The notes under the pieces: model-generated
Database searches by the model: none
Told to the model about the DNA's origin: nothing
The model's input: only the letters and a program-made list of their open reading frames with translations
Source of the DNA: Flavobacteriaceae bacterium PS02336
Lineage (GTDB): Bacteria; Bacteroidota; Bacteroidia; Flavobacteriales; Flavobacteriaceae
Direction: 5' to 3'
Length of the DNA: 64,000 nucleotides
Assembly: GCA_029960065.1 (NCBI GenBank)
Contig: JASCOF010000001.1
Coordinates: forward strand, 1,302,001-1,366,000
Position numbers and translations under genes: made by a program
Shown here: piece after piece, positions 9,212-17,619 of the stretch
How the letters are laid out: each line of letters begins with the position of its first letter
Numbering within the stretch: position 1 is the first letter of the stretch

Positions 9212-11392
9212 CTATATTTTAATCTTAATACCTGCATTTACAACAAATCCGTCTAACGGTGCATAAATATCTTTGAAAACAGGATTTGAAATTGGTCCTG
9301 TGTAGATACTTCCAAATTTTGTCTGTCTGGTATCAGTAAAATTTTCAAAATTGGCAAAAATTGAAAAATTTTCCCAAAGCTTTTCTACCATGAAGCCGAA
9401 AATCCAATATTCCCTTCCAGTTGTACCATCACTTAACTTTTGAGGACTGTAATAATAAGCTTCTAAACCAGCTTTCCATTTATCTTCGACTTCATACATC
9501 AAAACATTATTTAATCTGTGTTTAGCAGTTAAAGGATTTTGAGATTTTATGCCATTGTTGTCTATCGAAGCATCAGTAAAAGTGTACCCAACAAATAGTT
9601 TAAAATCTTTATAGCCTAATTTCACATTTGTTTCTGTTCCTTTTGTATCTAAATATCCATTAATATTTACAAATTGGTAAAGGTCATTAGGAAGCGAAGT
9701 TAAAATCAGTGGATTATCAACATTTGTATAAAAGAATAATTGATTCAATGATAATGAAATATCTTCGGTAATTTTAGTTTTATAATTCACATCAAAGTTA
9801 AGTCCGTAACTTTTTTCAAGTTTATTGAAATCACTATTAATAGGGAGTACATTTTGATATTGAATACGCTCGCTTTCTTCGGTAAAAATAGTTGGTGTTT
9901 TGTAGCCTAAACCGCCACCAAGTCGTGAAGTAAGTTTGGAATTAATTTTAAATAAAGCTGAGATTCTAGGTAATAATGAGAATCCGTAATCAACAACATA
10001 ATCACCTCGAAGACCAGTCTCGATATCCAGCCATTCTTTAGCTTTGACGGTATTCTGAACAAAAGCACCATAAGTGATCTGATTATAGTTTCTTAATGGA
10101 AAAGCTGTCTGGCTGTTTTCAGTAAACTTGTCAGTATATAAATTTCCACCAGCAACCCATTCTGCAATTTCTCCATTTTTAGAATAGCTGATTTCTGAGA
10201 AAGTACTGTTCTGCAGGCCATCAAAAATATAGTCAGGAATAGTTATAATGCGGCTGAAATTATTAAAACTGTTTTTAATGGTAATAGATTCCTGATCATT
10301 AAATTTATGAGTAAGGGTGAACTGAGTGCTTATTCTCTGCGTTTTATTTTTTTCGAAATAACTGTCAGGGTATTTATTTTCGTCTTTTATATAGTCAATA
10401 TTCCCGCCGATACGATTTTCAAAAACTGTATTAATGCCAAAATTTAGTTTAGTGTTTTCATTAAAATTGACAAAAAGTTTTGGATTAAAATTAAAGCGTT
10501 CGAATTTTGGAATCGCAGTAAGCTGTATATCAGCAGGGTCATAAGGAGCGTTTCGGTCATGAGATGCAAAAACAGTCAATCCAATTTTATCAAACTGCTG
10601 GGAATAAAAACCATTAATATTCAAACCAAGAGCGGAAGTCCCATTAATTAGAAATCGCAATTCTCTTTCTTCGGTAGGGGTTTTAGATACAAGATTAACC
10701 AAACCTGCAATTGCACCACCTCCGTAAAGGGTAGAGGCAGAACCTTTAATTATCTCAACCTGTTTTAAATCTAACGGAGGAGTCTGCAGCAATCCCAGTC
10801 CGCTTGATGCACCTGAGTATACAGGAAAACCATCTTTTAAGATTTGTGTATATCGTCCGTCTAGTCCCTGAATTCTGATTGAAGAATTTCCAGAAGTAGC
10901 TGAAGTCTGCTGGGTCTGGATTCCGGTACTTTCATTAAGCATCATACGGATATCCCCCGGTTTCATATTTGCTTTTTCTTCAAGTTCTTCTCCTGCTATA
11001 AACTCAACTCTGGTTGGAATATTGCTGATTGTTCTTGTACCTCTTGTAGAAGTTACCACTATTTCTTTCATTTCTTCGGCTTCTTCTTCCATTTCACTTT
11101 GCAATGCAATTTCTATAAAATTGACAGCTGCAGGCACTTTAAAAAGTGTTTTATTGGGAGCATAACCCTCTATTGAGATCGATAATGTGTAGTCTCCATT
11201 TTTAAGGTTTTCGATAATGATGTTACCATTATTATCTGATGACAAAACTTCATTGGTTTCTTCAATTTTAGCTGAAGCACCTTTTACAGGTTCATTGGTT
11301 GATGTATTTTTTATATGGAATGTGATTTTATTCTGTGCCTGTACAGTGCCAATAGATGCTATTGCCACAATCAATAAAATATATTTAAACAT
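9212..11392 (-). CDS. TonB-dependent outer-membrane receptor
   Basis: 726 aa. Signal peptide (ILLIVAIASIGTVQA), then a carboxypeptidase-regulatory-like domain (NTSTNEPVKGASAKIEE, about residues 30-105). Next is an acidic linker (EMEEEAEEMKE), a TonB box-like EIVVTSTRGTRT near residue 110, and a plug domain (IRIQGLDGRYTQILKDGFPV, VEIIKGSASTLYGGGAIAG). A 22-strand-type barrel ends in hydrophobic KIKI. It imports a ligand across the outer membrane using TonB energy. The ligand is probably a metal or metallophore, given the CDF gene 4 nt downstream and the Cys-rich small protein upstream. Confidence 0.88.
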   Translation of the reverse strand: MFKYILLIVAIASIGTVQAQNKITFHIKNTSTNEPVKGASAKIEETNEVLSSDNNGNIIIENLKNGDYTLSISIEGYAPNKTLFKVPAAVNFIEIALQSEMEEEAEEMKEIVVTSTRGTRTISNIPTRVEFIAGEELEEKANMKPGDIRMMLNESTGIQTQQTSATSGNSSIRIQGLDGRYTQILKDGFPVYSGASSGLGLLQTPPLDLKQVEIIKGSASTLYGGGAIAGLVNLVSKTPTEERELRFLINGTSALGLNINGFYSQQFDKIGLTVFASHDRNAPYDPADIQLTAIPKFERFNFNPKLFVNFNENTKLNFGINTVFENRIGGNIDYIKDENKYPDSYFEKNKTQRISTQFTLTHKFNDQESITIKNSFNNFSRIITIPDYIFDGLQNSTFSEISYSKNGEIAEWVAGGNLYTDKFTENSQTAFPLRNYNQITYGAFVQNTVKAKEWLDIETGLRGDYVVDYGFSLLPRISALFKINSKLTSRLGGGLGYKTPTIFTEESERIQYQNVLPINSDFNKLEKSYGLNFDVNYKTKITEDISLSLNQLFFYTNVDNPLILTSLPNDLYQFVNINGYLDTKGTETNVKLGYKDFKLFVGYTFTDASIDNNGIKSQNPLTAKHRLNNVLMYEVEDKWKAGLEAYYYSPQKLSDGTTGREYWIFGFMVEKLWENFSIFANFENFTDTRQTKFGSIYTGPISNPVFKDIYAPLDGFVVNAGIKIKI

Positions 11393-11465
11393 TTGTGATT
11401 TCTTAATGTTAATAAAGGTGATAAGCCCGCTTAATTGAAGTTAAGCAGGTAAAAGCGGTATTTTA

Positions 11466-11789
11466 TTAAGAAATTTTAGGAGGCTGCCAGATTTTGCAGA
11501 TGAAAGAAGAATCGACAAATTTATAGTATGATAGTGTCTGTGAAGCTTCTTCAATTGTGAATTCTAATTTTTCGGTAATAATTGAAGAATTAAAGTTTAT
11601 TGTAAAACCAATACAGGTTCCACAGGAATAAAATGGCGAACATTTTCCATTGCATTCATCACCGCAGTCATGAGACTCACCCTTGCAGTTTTTTTCCACT
11701 CTACACTCAGAGTGTTTAGCAAACGCAGAGCAAGGTACTGTCGAAAGAAACAGTACAATGAACGATAATATTGTTACCCATATTTTCAC
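11466..11789 (-). CDS. small secreted Cys-rich protein (DUF6660/HYC_CC_PP-like)
   Basis: 107 aa from a GTG start at 11789. Signal peptide (MKIWVTILSFIVLFLSTVPCSA), a Cys/His-rich centre (HDCGDECNGKCSPFYSCGTC), a beta-like tail and the C-terminal signature KIWQPPKIS. The same architecture occurs at 63003-63326 and 39827-40198, always beside metal-transport genes. It is probably a periplasmic metal-binding accessory of the TonB receptor 74 bp downstream. The family name is from memory and function is unproven. Confidence 0.7.
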   Translation of the reverse strand: MKIWVTILSFIVLFLSTVPCSAFAKHSECRVEKNCKGESHDCGDECNGKCSPFYSCGTCIGFTINFNSSIITEKLEFTIEEASQTLSYYKFVDSSFICKIWQPPKIS

Positions 11790-11793
11790 GCGT

Positions 11794-11801
11794 CAAAATT
11801 A
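11794..11801 (-). promoter_or_regulatory. TAATTTTG -7 box directly before the GTG start
   Basis: On the minus strand TAATTTTG fits the Bacteroidota -7 consensus TAnnTTTG and ends 4 nt before the GTG start codon, implying a leaderless mRNA. No clear TTTG -33 box was found. The paralogue at 63003 shows the same spacing. Confidence 0.4.
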
Positions 11802-11995
11802 TAAATATTTTACTTAGTAATTTCATGTAATTGTTTTTCTTTCGGCTAAGTTTTCTGTTTTTTTGTTAATATAAATATAAAATTATTGTGCTAGTCTTAT
11901 ATAACAAGGATTAAAGTGGTTTGTATTCTGTCAAGTCACCTTTTAAAATATTCAAACCATATATATTTATAGGTAAAAGTCTGGTTAAATACAAT

Positions 11996-12200
11996 TTAAA
12001 AGCATAAAAAAAACGCTAATTCCTCGGAATTAACGTTTTTTTAAGAAGTGACGTTTAGTTCACAATTTACAAATCATTTTATGAACGATTTAAAGAAATT
12101 AGCTTATTTTCAAGTGAATTTGTAAGATAATTATTTTAAAAGTTTGTTGATAAGCGGTTTGTATGTATCGTAAGGGTTAAATGTTAAAAATCGTTAATTC
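11996..12200 (+). repeat. dispersed repeat element with hairpin, copy B
   Basis: Same plan as copy A at 6354. AAAAGCATAAAAAAAACGCT leads into a hairpin whose stem differs in sequence (CTAATTCC/GGAATTAA) but still pairs. The conserved AGTGACG...CAATTTACAAATCATTTTATGAACG follows, and the end is GGTTTGTATGTATCGTAAGGG. Left-hand similarity to copy A reaches about 11918. The remaining bases to 12352 contain no supported gene. Confidence 0.75.
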
Positions 12201-12352
12201 AGTAATAGATGTGATTTCTGTCATAATAACTTATAGATTTAAGTTGAAGAGAGCGAAAAAAAATGTCATCAGTAAATTTAAATTATTATTCTTAAAATTT
12301 TATAATCAAAATTTGTATATGATAATCTATTGTCCATTAGAAATTATTCAAT

Positions 12353-12559
12353 TTAGCAACATTTTTTATCTTGCTGAATTGGTGGACATGGCACAGTTCC
12401 ATAACTGCAATATACACAGCAATCACCTTGATTTGGTTTAAGAGTTTGTTTGCAGTTCTCACATTCGTAAAAAAATTGGCATGCATCAGTTGGCATAGTT
12501 TCTTCTTTACTGTGGGAGCAAAGGGGGCAGGTTATTATTGATTGTAGAACGATTTTCAT
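12353..12559 (-). CDS. GDCCVxC-domain small protein of mercury modules
   Basis: 68 aa with three Cys clusters: CPLC near residue 12, CENC near 33, and the signature GDCCVYCSYGTVPCPP, ending KKCC. This is the short GDCCVxC family. In some members one Cys is selenocysteine; here it is Cys. Its start overlaps the merTP stop by 4 nt (ATGA-type coupling), so it is translated with the transporter. Likely a cytoplasmic thiol protein handling Hg(II) or another soft metal. The exact role is unknown. Confidence 0.75.
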   Translation of the reverse strand: MKIVLQSIITCPLCSHSKEETMPTDACQFFYECENCKQTLKPNQGDCCVYCSYGTVPCPPIQQDKKCC

Positions 12560-13155
12560 TTTAATTTTTTGTTAGTTACTGTATAGCCTGTTGAATTTAT
12601 TGCTTTTTCAATTTCATTAATAGTAGTTTTGGAATTATCAAATTCTACAATTGCGTTACCATTAGTATAATTTACATTTGAATTTATTATTCCAATCAAT
12701 TTATTCACTTCGTGATTCACGTGTTTTTCACAGCTGGCACAAGTTATTCCGCTTATTCTAAACTCAGCTTTTTGAGTGCTGGTCTTTTTCACGACCAAGA
12801 CTTTCTTTTCTGTATTTGGATAAAAAATGCTTGAGTAGTAAGGAAACGAAAGCATGAGGGCTGCAATTACTGTAATTATTCCTAAAAACATTTTTGAATT
12901 AACGAATTTCGGATTTTCTTCTCTATCGCAGTTACAGTCTATCAGCTTTTTAGTTTTCAGCTTTTGATACCAAGATAAACCAATAATTATAACAGTCAGG
13001 CCGATGAAATAAGGCCTCATTGGTTCAAGCCATGAAAAAGCAGAAGCAATCCCGCTTGTTCCGGCAACTAATGCTAATATGGGAGTAATGCAGCACAATG
13101 AAGCAGCTAATGCTGTGAAAAATCCGGCTCCGATCATTTTATTCTCTGTTTTCAT
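12556..13155 (-). CDS. merTP: MerTP-type mercuric transport fusion protein
   Basis: 199 aa. The N-terminal MerT-like part has three membrane helices. The first carries the vicinal pair SLCCITP, and a cytoplasmic loop has CNCD. A C-terminal HMA/MerP-like domain (residues ~130-199) has the motif GITCASCEKHV. MerTP proteins move Hg(II) inward to a reductase, but no merA is visible in this window, so the physiological direction or metal is uncertain. The start overlaps the upstream arsR-type gene by 4 nt. Confidence 0.82.
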   Translation of the reverse strand: MKTENKMIGAGFFTALAASLCCITPILALVAGTSGIASAFSWLEPMRPYFIGLTVIIIGLSWYQKLKTKKLIDCNCDREENPKFVNSKMFLGIITVIAALMLSFPYYSSIFYPNTEKKVLVVKKTSTQKAEFRISGITCASCEKHVNHEVNKLIGIINSNVNYTNGNAIVEFDNSKTTINEIEKAINSTGYTVTNKKLK

Positions 13156-13526
13156 ATTTTTTCTAAAATTTCATTTTGTGCTAAAATTTCGAAGAAAGGT
13201 TTCAGCATTTTTTCATATTCCTTTGTCAATGAATAGAAAATGGTCTGCGCTTCCCGTTTAGTTTCAATAAGTTTTCTGTCTTTTAGTTTCCGTAAGTGCT
13301 GTGAAATTGCAGAAATACTCATTTCAAGAATATCACTTATGTCACAGACACAGAGCTGTTTTTCTTCATAAAGTAAAAAGAGAATTCTTAATCTCACATT
13401 ATTGCCAGCCAATTCAAGCCCACTTGATAAATAGTCAAATGAGGTATTGAGTTCTGATACTCTGTCTTTACAGCGGATTATTTGTTTAATATCTGCTTGC
13501 TGTCGTATACAAATTATATCTTCCAT
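13152..13526 (-). CDS. ArsR/SmtB-family repressor of the mer-like operon
   Basis: 124 aa winged-helix protein. CVCDISDILEMSISAISQHL contains the Cys-x-Cys-Asp metal site at the start of helix 3 and the recognition helix, followed by LRKLKDRKLIETKREAQTIF (wing). Short Cys-containing N-terminus (MEDIICIRQ, IIRCKD). It is first in a three-gene operon with merTP and the GDCCVxC gene. An inverted repeat 18 nt upstream is its likely operator. It should leave DNA on binding thiophilic metal. Confidence 0.85.
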   Translation of the reverse strand: MEDIICIRQQADIKQIIRCKDRVSELNTSFDYLSSGLELAGNNVRLRILFLLYEEKQLCVCDISDILEMSISAISQHLRKLKDRKLIETKREAQTIFYSLTKEYEKMLKPFFEILAQNEILEKI

Positions 13527-13543
13527 AATGCAAATTTATACTT

Positions 13544-13561
13544 TTTGCTTATTTAAGCAAA
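13544..13561. promoter_or_regulatory. inverted repeat, candidate ArsR operator
   Basis: TTTGCTTA TT TAAGCAAA: perfect 8-bp arms with a 2-bp centre, 18 nt upstream of the repressor start. Position and size fit autoregulation by the ArsR protein. Binding is inferred. Confidence 0.6.
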
Positions 13562-13614
13562 TGCTAAAATACAAAATAATTGAATTAAAATTTTGAATGA
13601 TTCCTGCCCATAAA

Positions 13615-13641
13615 AAAAGACAACTTTTTGAGTTGTCTTTT
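13615..13641 (-). terminator. intrinsic terminator after the 57-aa gene
   Basis: AAAAGACAACT pairs with AGTTGTCTTTT around a 5-nt loop. Read on the minus strand the hairpin is followed by a T run. It separates the 57-aa gene from the arsR-merTP operon. Confidence 0.75.
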
Positions 13642-13659
13642 AAACAGTAAAGCGAAATA

Positions 13660-13833
13660 TTACTTTTTGCAATCTTTCGGAGCACAAGTTCCCGAATCGT
13701 CACTACAGCAATGCGTAGAACATTTTTCAGTGCAGTTTTTCTTTGCATCAGTTTTTGATAAGTTCGCATAAGCGAAGATACTTCCAGCAGACAATACCAA
13801 TGCTGCAAGAGTAATGTACATTTTGTTTTTCAT
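13660..13833 (-). CDS. 57-aa secreted Cys-rich peptide
   Basis: ATG at 13833, stop at 13660. Signal peptide (ITLAALVLSAGSIFAYA), then a mature part with six cysteines: NCTEKCSTHCCSDDSGTC and a final CAPKDCKK. The reading frame was missed by simple length filters, and an overlapping longer frame has no sense-like features. It is followed by its own terminator and lies downstream of the SigZ-like gene. Probably an exported metal-binding or redox-active peptide. I know no named family. Confidence 0.65.
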   Translation of the reverse strand: MKNKMYITLAALVLSAGSIFAYANLSKTDAKKNCTEKCSTHCCSDDSGTCAPKDCKK

Positions 13834-13963
13834 AATTTTAATTTTAATGATTAATACTACTTAAGACGCACTAATCTAAAAATGATGCAGGCTTTGCTGA
13901 TTTTTTTTTTTTTAACAGCCTGAATTTTCTATATATGAAGTTTTCAAAAATGATTCGGTGTTA

Positions 13964-14527
13964 TCAGCATTTTCCTCCGCTGCATGATTTTTTAGAGGTA
14001 ACGTTCATAATATTTCCACGGCGGTCTAATTCAATACTGCAGCAATCCAGAAGCATTTCCTTTAATTTGGATCTGCCTCTTTGCACTCTAGAACGGATGG
14101 AAGGGTAGGCAAGGCTGTATTTTTCTGTTAAGTCTTTCTGTTTAATTCCATGTATTTCGCTATCCATGATAATGTCCCGATAGTCTTCCGGCAGCCGCTC
14201 AATGAATTTTATTAAACAGCAGTCCAGACTTTCCGAAGTATCAAAATCTGTTTCATGCATAATCTTTTGCATCATACATTCGGTCAGCTCTGATTTCTTA
14301 TGATTGGAATCTTTTCGGTAATAATCAATAATGGAATTTCTTGTGATTGTGAAAATCCAGCTTTTTAGTTTGCCTTCGTCGGTAAGTGATCCTAAATTCT
14401 CGTTTATCTTTATAAAAACTTCCTGCAAAACATCGGATGCATCGTCGGTATCATTTATACGAGCCTTTATATATCTGCCCAAGATGATATAAAACTGATT
14501 GTGAATAGTATTTATTTCCAAATTCAT
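13964..14527 (-). CDS. sigZ: SigZ-like ECF sigma factor with C-terminal Cys tail
   Basis: 187 aa from ATG at 14527. Region 2 (DASDVLQEVFIKINENLGSL, KLKSWIFTITRNSIIDYYRK) and region 4 (LPEDYRDIIMDSEIHGIKQK, PSIRSRVQRGRSKLKEMLLDCC) are both complete. The extra C-terminus after region 4 contains SKKSCSGGKC, which could sense thiol-reactive metals. No anti-sigma gene is adjacent. The upstream partner is a membrane protein also ending in CC. It likely directs transcription of stress or metal genes, but the targets are not shown. Confidence 0.8.
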   Translation of the reverse strand: MNLEINTIHNQFYIILGRYIKARINDTDDASDVLQEVFIKINENLGSLTDEGKLKSWIFTITRNSIIDYYRKDSNHKKSELTECMMQKIMHETDFDTSESLDCCLIKFIERLPEDYRDIIMDSEIHGIKQKDLTEKYSLAYPSIRSRVQRGRSKLKEMLLDCCSIELDRRGNIMNVTSKKSCSGGKC

Positions 14528-14560
14528 AAAATTTATCTTCTGCTTATGCAATAAGATGGA

Positions 14561-15124
14561 TTAACAACAATTGATTTTACTTCTGAAATTATTCCATAAG
14601 TTGGCCGTTTTTGGAATGCATAAGAAAAGATGAAGAATTGCCATTAGGATAGCTCCCGGCAAAAGATTTACAATTAACAGATTAAAGAATCCTGGAGATT
14701 GATTTATATTGTAAATCATAATTTCCCCATTTTGAAAAGTAAACCTGATGGAGAGATAAACTGCAATTGACGCAAAATGAAAACCATTTACAAATAAATG
14801 GACAATGTATTCCCAGCGGGGAAGCCCTCCCATAAACTGCCTGCTGTCTTTTTCTATAAAAGCATCGTAACCGAGAACCAGTATATCCAGAATGACAATG
14901 GTCAAGCCTATTACAAAACTAGTATGATTATCCTGTTTCAAGAACAGAAAATAATGGATTGCCGGAAAGAAGACAGCTCTCAAAGTATGGGTAATGTGCT
15001 CGGTTTTACTTTCTTCTCGATCGTGAAGCTGGTATTTGAAAATATGCAGATAAAAGCCGTCATATAAGGCCAAGACCGCAAATAGGACAAGAAAGAAGGA
15101 TGAAATGATAATTGCTGTTTCCAT
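14561..15124 (-). CDS. multi-spanning membrane protein, unknown
   Basis: 187 aa, about five hydrophobic helices: residues 4-20, a region near 50-60 with HTLRAVFFPAIHYFLF, 70-88, 110-130 and 150-172. Histidines occur in helices 2 and 4, and the C-terminus is KINCC. I do not recognise the family. It lies 73 bp below the Crp/Fnr gene and 33 bp above the sigma-factor start, so it is probably cotranscribed with them. The vicinal C-terminal cysteines recall its arsenic/mercury neighbours. Confidence 0.65.
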   Translation of the reverse strand: METAIIISSFFLVLFAVLALYDGFYLHIFKYQLHDREESKTEHITHTLRAVFFPAIHYFLFLKQDNHTSFVIGLTIVILDILVLGYDAFIEKDSRQFMGGLPRWEYIVHLFVNGFHFASIAVYLSIRFTFQNGEIMIYNINQSPGFFNLLIVNLLPGAILMAILHLFLCIPKTANLWNNFRSKINCC

Positions 15125-15197
15125 TTTATTTTTGATTGATTATAAAAGCAAAACTATTGGAAAGTATAATTAGCAAAAAGGACAAATGTCCTCGAAT

Positions 15198-15770
15198 TTA
15201 CAGACTAATTTCTTTTCTGATCCTGCTCAGCGTCCTGCGTGTTATTCCAAGATAGCTTGCAATATCATTTACTGAAGCCTTGTTTACAACAGCAGGCTGT
15301 TCCTTAAGCATGCGCATGTATTTTTCCTTTGCAGTTTCATTGCACAAAACACTGGCATACTGTTCCATTACCATATACTGCCGTTCGGCAATTGTCCTTC
15401 CGATATTCTGCCAGAGAGGGCTCTTTTGATAGAGATTCTGCAGGTCATTGTAACTGATTGTTATAAGTTCCGTATCTTCCACTGCCTGAATGGAAAGTTC
15501 CGAATGCTGCTGCGAAATAAAGCTTTTATATGAAGCTGTCAGATTATTTTCTGCACAGAAGCAGGAAGTCACTTCTTCGGATTTTTCATTTATGTAATAT
15601 GTCCTTAGCAAACCTTTTTTAATAAAAGCCGCTTCATGAGAGGTTTTGCCGATCTCTGCAAAATAACTGTTTCGGGCTAATGTCCTTGTTTTGAAATACT
15701 GACTGTACTTTTCAAATTCCTGATCGCTGAGAGGCACGATGCTCTTTAAAAATAATTTAAAACTTTCCAT
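15198..15770 (-). CDS. Crp/Fnr-family transcription regulator
   Basis: 190 aa. N-terminal cNMP-binding-like beta roll (AEIGKTSHEAAFIKKGLLRT; EDTELITISYNDL) and a C-terminal helix-turn-helix (NDIASYLGITRRTLSRIRKE). The usual cAMP-binding RxS residues are not evident, as is common in Bacteroidota Crp-like regulators. The gene starts 21 nt after the metallophosphoesterase stop, so it belongs to the arsenic operon. That location suggests metal- or redox-linked control, but the ligand is unknown. Confidence 0.8.
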   Translation of the reverse strand: MESFKLFLKSIVPLSDQEFEKYSQYFKTRTLARNSYFAEIGKTSHEAAFIKKGLLRTYYINEKSEEVTSCFCAENNLTASYKSFISQQHSELSIQAVEDTELITISYNDLQNLYQKSPLWQNIGRTIAERQYMVMEQYASVLCNETAKEKYMRMLKEQPAVVNKASVNDIASYLGITRRTLSRIRKEISL

Positions 15771-15791
15771 AGCAGGTTTTATTTCAATGCA

Positions 15792-16526
15792 TTAATATGC
15801 TTTTCTAAGCATAAACGCGTAAACGTCTGGAAGAGGACTTTCTTCAATAGCTCGGGCTGCTTTTTCAATATCATAAGGCACTCTAATGAATTCTACTTTA
15901 ATGCCGTCTTTTTTGGAAAGATTGCTGCTTTTTTCAATGGTTATTACTGCATAGCAGCAGTCCGGATTTCTATCTTTTGGTTTTCCAACCGAGCCTGCAT
16001 TAATGGCATGAAAATAACTGCCTTTTTTATTGGGATTTTCCAGTATTCGATGATACGGCAGATGAGAATGTCCGCAGATAAGAATGTCTGTGTTGGAATC
16101 AAGAAAGATGTCAGTGAAATCTTTCTCATTTTTATCCTCAAGCAGATATTCCCTGTTGCTGTAAGGGCTGCCATGGACCATCAGTATCTTAATGAGTTTG
16201 CTGGATGTCTGGTATTCAAGTTTAATGTGAGCAGGAAGAGCAGAAAGATATTTTATCTGCTCTTTACCCACAATCTGATATGCGTAGCTTTCGATGTCAT
16301 TTGAACCGTCATTGTGTATCTCGACAGCTTTGACATCATGATTTCCTGCAAGGGTAGGGATATGCTTTTTACGGATCTCATTTATCACTGCATTGGGGCA
16401 TAAATTGTAGCCAACCAAATCTCCTAAGCAGTAAACAGCATCAATATTCTGCTCTTCAATACTTTTTAAAGTCTGCTCCAATGCGGGGAAGTTCGCATGT
16501 ATATCCGATATTATCGCAATTCTCAT
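15792..16526 (-). CDS. calcineurin-type metallophosphoesterase in ars operon
   Basis: 244 aa. The full YfcE/DevT-like metal-site set is visible: SDIHAN at residue 7, CLGDLVGY near 33, LAGNHD near 60, MVHGSP and ICGHSHLPYH later. It would hydrolyse a phosphoester with two bound metals. It begins 6 nt after the ACR3 stop and ends 21 nt before the Crp/Fnr gene. Its cotranscription with ArsC and ACR3 suggests a role in arsenate/phosphate or organophosphate handling, but the substrate is not deducible. Confidence 0.83.
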   Translation of the reverse strand: MRIAIISDIHANFPALEQTLKSIEEQNIDAVYCLGDLVGYNLCPNAVINEIRKKHIPTLAGNHDVKAVEIHNDGSNDIESYAYQIVGKEQIKYLSALPAHIKLEYQTSSKLIKILMVHGSPYSNREYLLEDKNEKDFTDIFLDSNTDILICGHSHLPYHRILENPNKKGSYFHAINAGSVGKPKDRNPDCCYAVITIEKSSNLSKKDGIKVEFIRVPYDIEKAARAIEESPLPDVYAFMLRKAY

Positions 16527-16532
16527 ATTTCT

Positions 16533-17618
16533 TTAGGCAGTTTCAGCAGGCAGCTGTTTTGTAAAATACTTTTTTCTGAACCAGAATGCAAGGTTTACAA
16601 GCGCTATAAGAGCAGGCACTTCGACCAATGGACCTATAACACCTGCAAAAGCCTGTCCGCTGTTTATTCCGAATACTCCAATTGCCACGGCAATAGCCAA
16701 TTCAAAATTATTGCCGGTGGCTGTAAACGCAATAGATGTAGCCTTTGAATAGTCAGCCCCAAAATATTTTCCTGTAAAAAAGCTGATGACAAACATTAAA
16801 GTAAAGTATATGACAAGCGGTATTGCAATACGCACGACATCCATCGGGATTTGAACAATAAGTTCCCCTTTCAGGCTGAACATTACAATGATCGTAAAGA
16901 GCAGTGAAATAAGAGTAATCGGCGAGATAAACGGCACGTACTTATTCTCAAACCATTCCGAACCTTTTAGGGCTATCAAAGCATAACGGCTTATGATTCC
17001 CAAGGCAAATGGAATACCTAGATAGATACCGACGCTCTCGGCAATCTGTCCAATGCTGATATTGACTTCAAAACCATCATATCCAAAATAGGGAGGAAGT
17101 ATGGTTATAAAGATATACGCGTATACACTGTAAAGCAGCACCTGAAAAATACTGTTAAGGGCGATTAGTCCTGCTGCATATTCTCGGTTTCCGTCCGCCA
17201 GATCGTTCCATACCACAACCATTGCGATACAGCGTGCCAGGCCAATCAGGATCACTCCAATCATGTATTCAGGGTATCCGTTCAAAAACAGGAGTGCCAA
17301 TAAAAACATTAAGACAGGGCCTACAATCCAATTCAGGAATAAAGACGCGCCTAAGACTTTAGTATTTTTGAAAACCTGTCCCATCTGTTCGTATTTTACT
17401 TTTGCCAGAGGCGGATACATCATCAGGATAAGCCCTATTGCCAATGGAATGTTTGTTGTTCCGCTGGAGAAAGAATTAATGAAATCTCCGCTGGAAGGAA
17501 TAAAGTATCCTATTGCCACGCCTATTGCCATAGCAAGGAAAATCCAAAGGGTCAAGAAGCGGTCAAGGAAGCTTAATTTTTTGCGTCCGACGGCTGGTGC
17601 ACAGTTATTTGCTGACAT
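16533..17618 (-). CDS. arsB: ACR3-family arsenite efflux permease
   Basis: 361 aa, ten predicted helices. Diagnostic ACR3 blocks include the conserved Cys in [18 protein letters not shown], then [20 protein letters not shown] and [20 protein letters not shown]. It extrudes As(OH)3 made by the phosphatase-type arsenate reductase encoded 1 bp upstream. A fossil of a second ACR3 lies at 8.2 kb. The symbol arsB is often used in annotation, but the family is ACR3, not ArsB. Confidence 0.93.
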   Translation of the reverse strand: MSANNCAPAVGRKKLSFLDRFLTLWIFLAMAIGVAIGYFIPSSGDFINSFSSGTTNIPLAIGLILMMYPPLAKVKYEQMGQVFKNTKVLGASLFLNWIVGPVLMFLLALLFLNGYPEYMIGVILIGLARCIAMVVVWNDLADGNREYAAGLIALNSIFQVLLYSVYAYIFITILPPYFGYDGFEVNISIGQIAESVGIYLGIPFALGIISRYALIALKGSEWFENKYVPFISPITLISLLFTIIVMFSLKGELIVQIPMDVVRIAIPLVIYFTLMFVISFFTGKYFGADYSKATSIAFTATGNNFELAIAVAIGVFGINSGQAFAGVIGPLVEVPALIALVNLAFWFRKKYFTKQLPAETA

Positions 17619-17619
17619 T

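Noticed and set aside
12181..12441. 86-codon plus-strand frame after repeat copy B
   Set aside because: Low-complexity AT-rich translation that overlaps the GDCCVxC gene on the other strand.
12556..13526. Complete mercury-reduction operon
   Set aside because: MerTP, an ArsR-type regulator and GDCCVxC are present but no MerA reductase or MerB lyase is visible, so only a transport module is claimed.
13536..13808. 90-codon minus-strand frame
   Set aside because: It overlaps in another frame the better supported 57-aa signal-peptide protein (13660-13833) and runs through its terminator hairpin.
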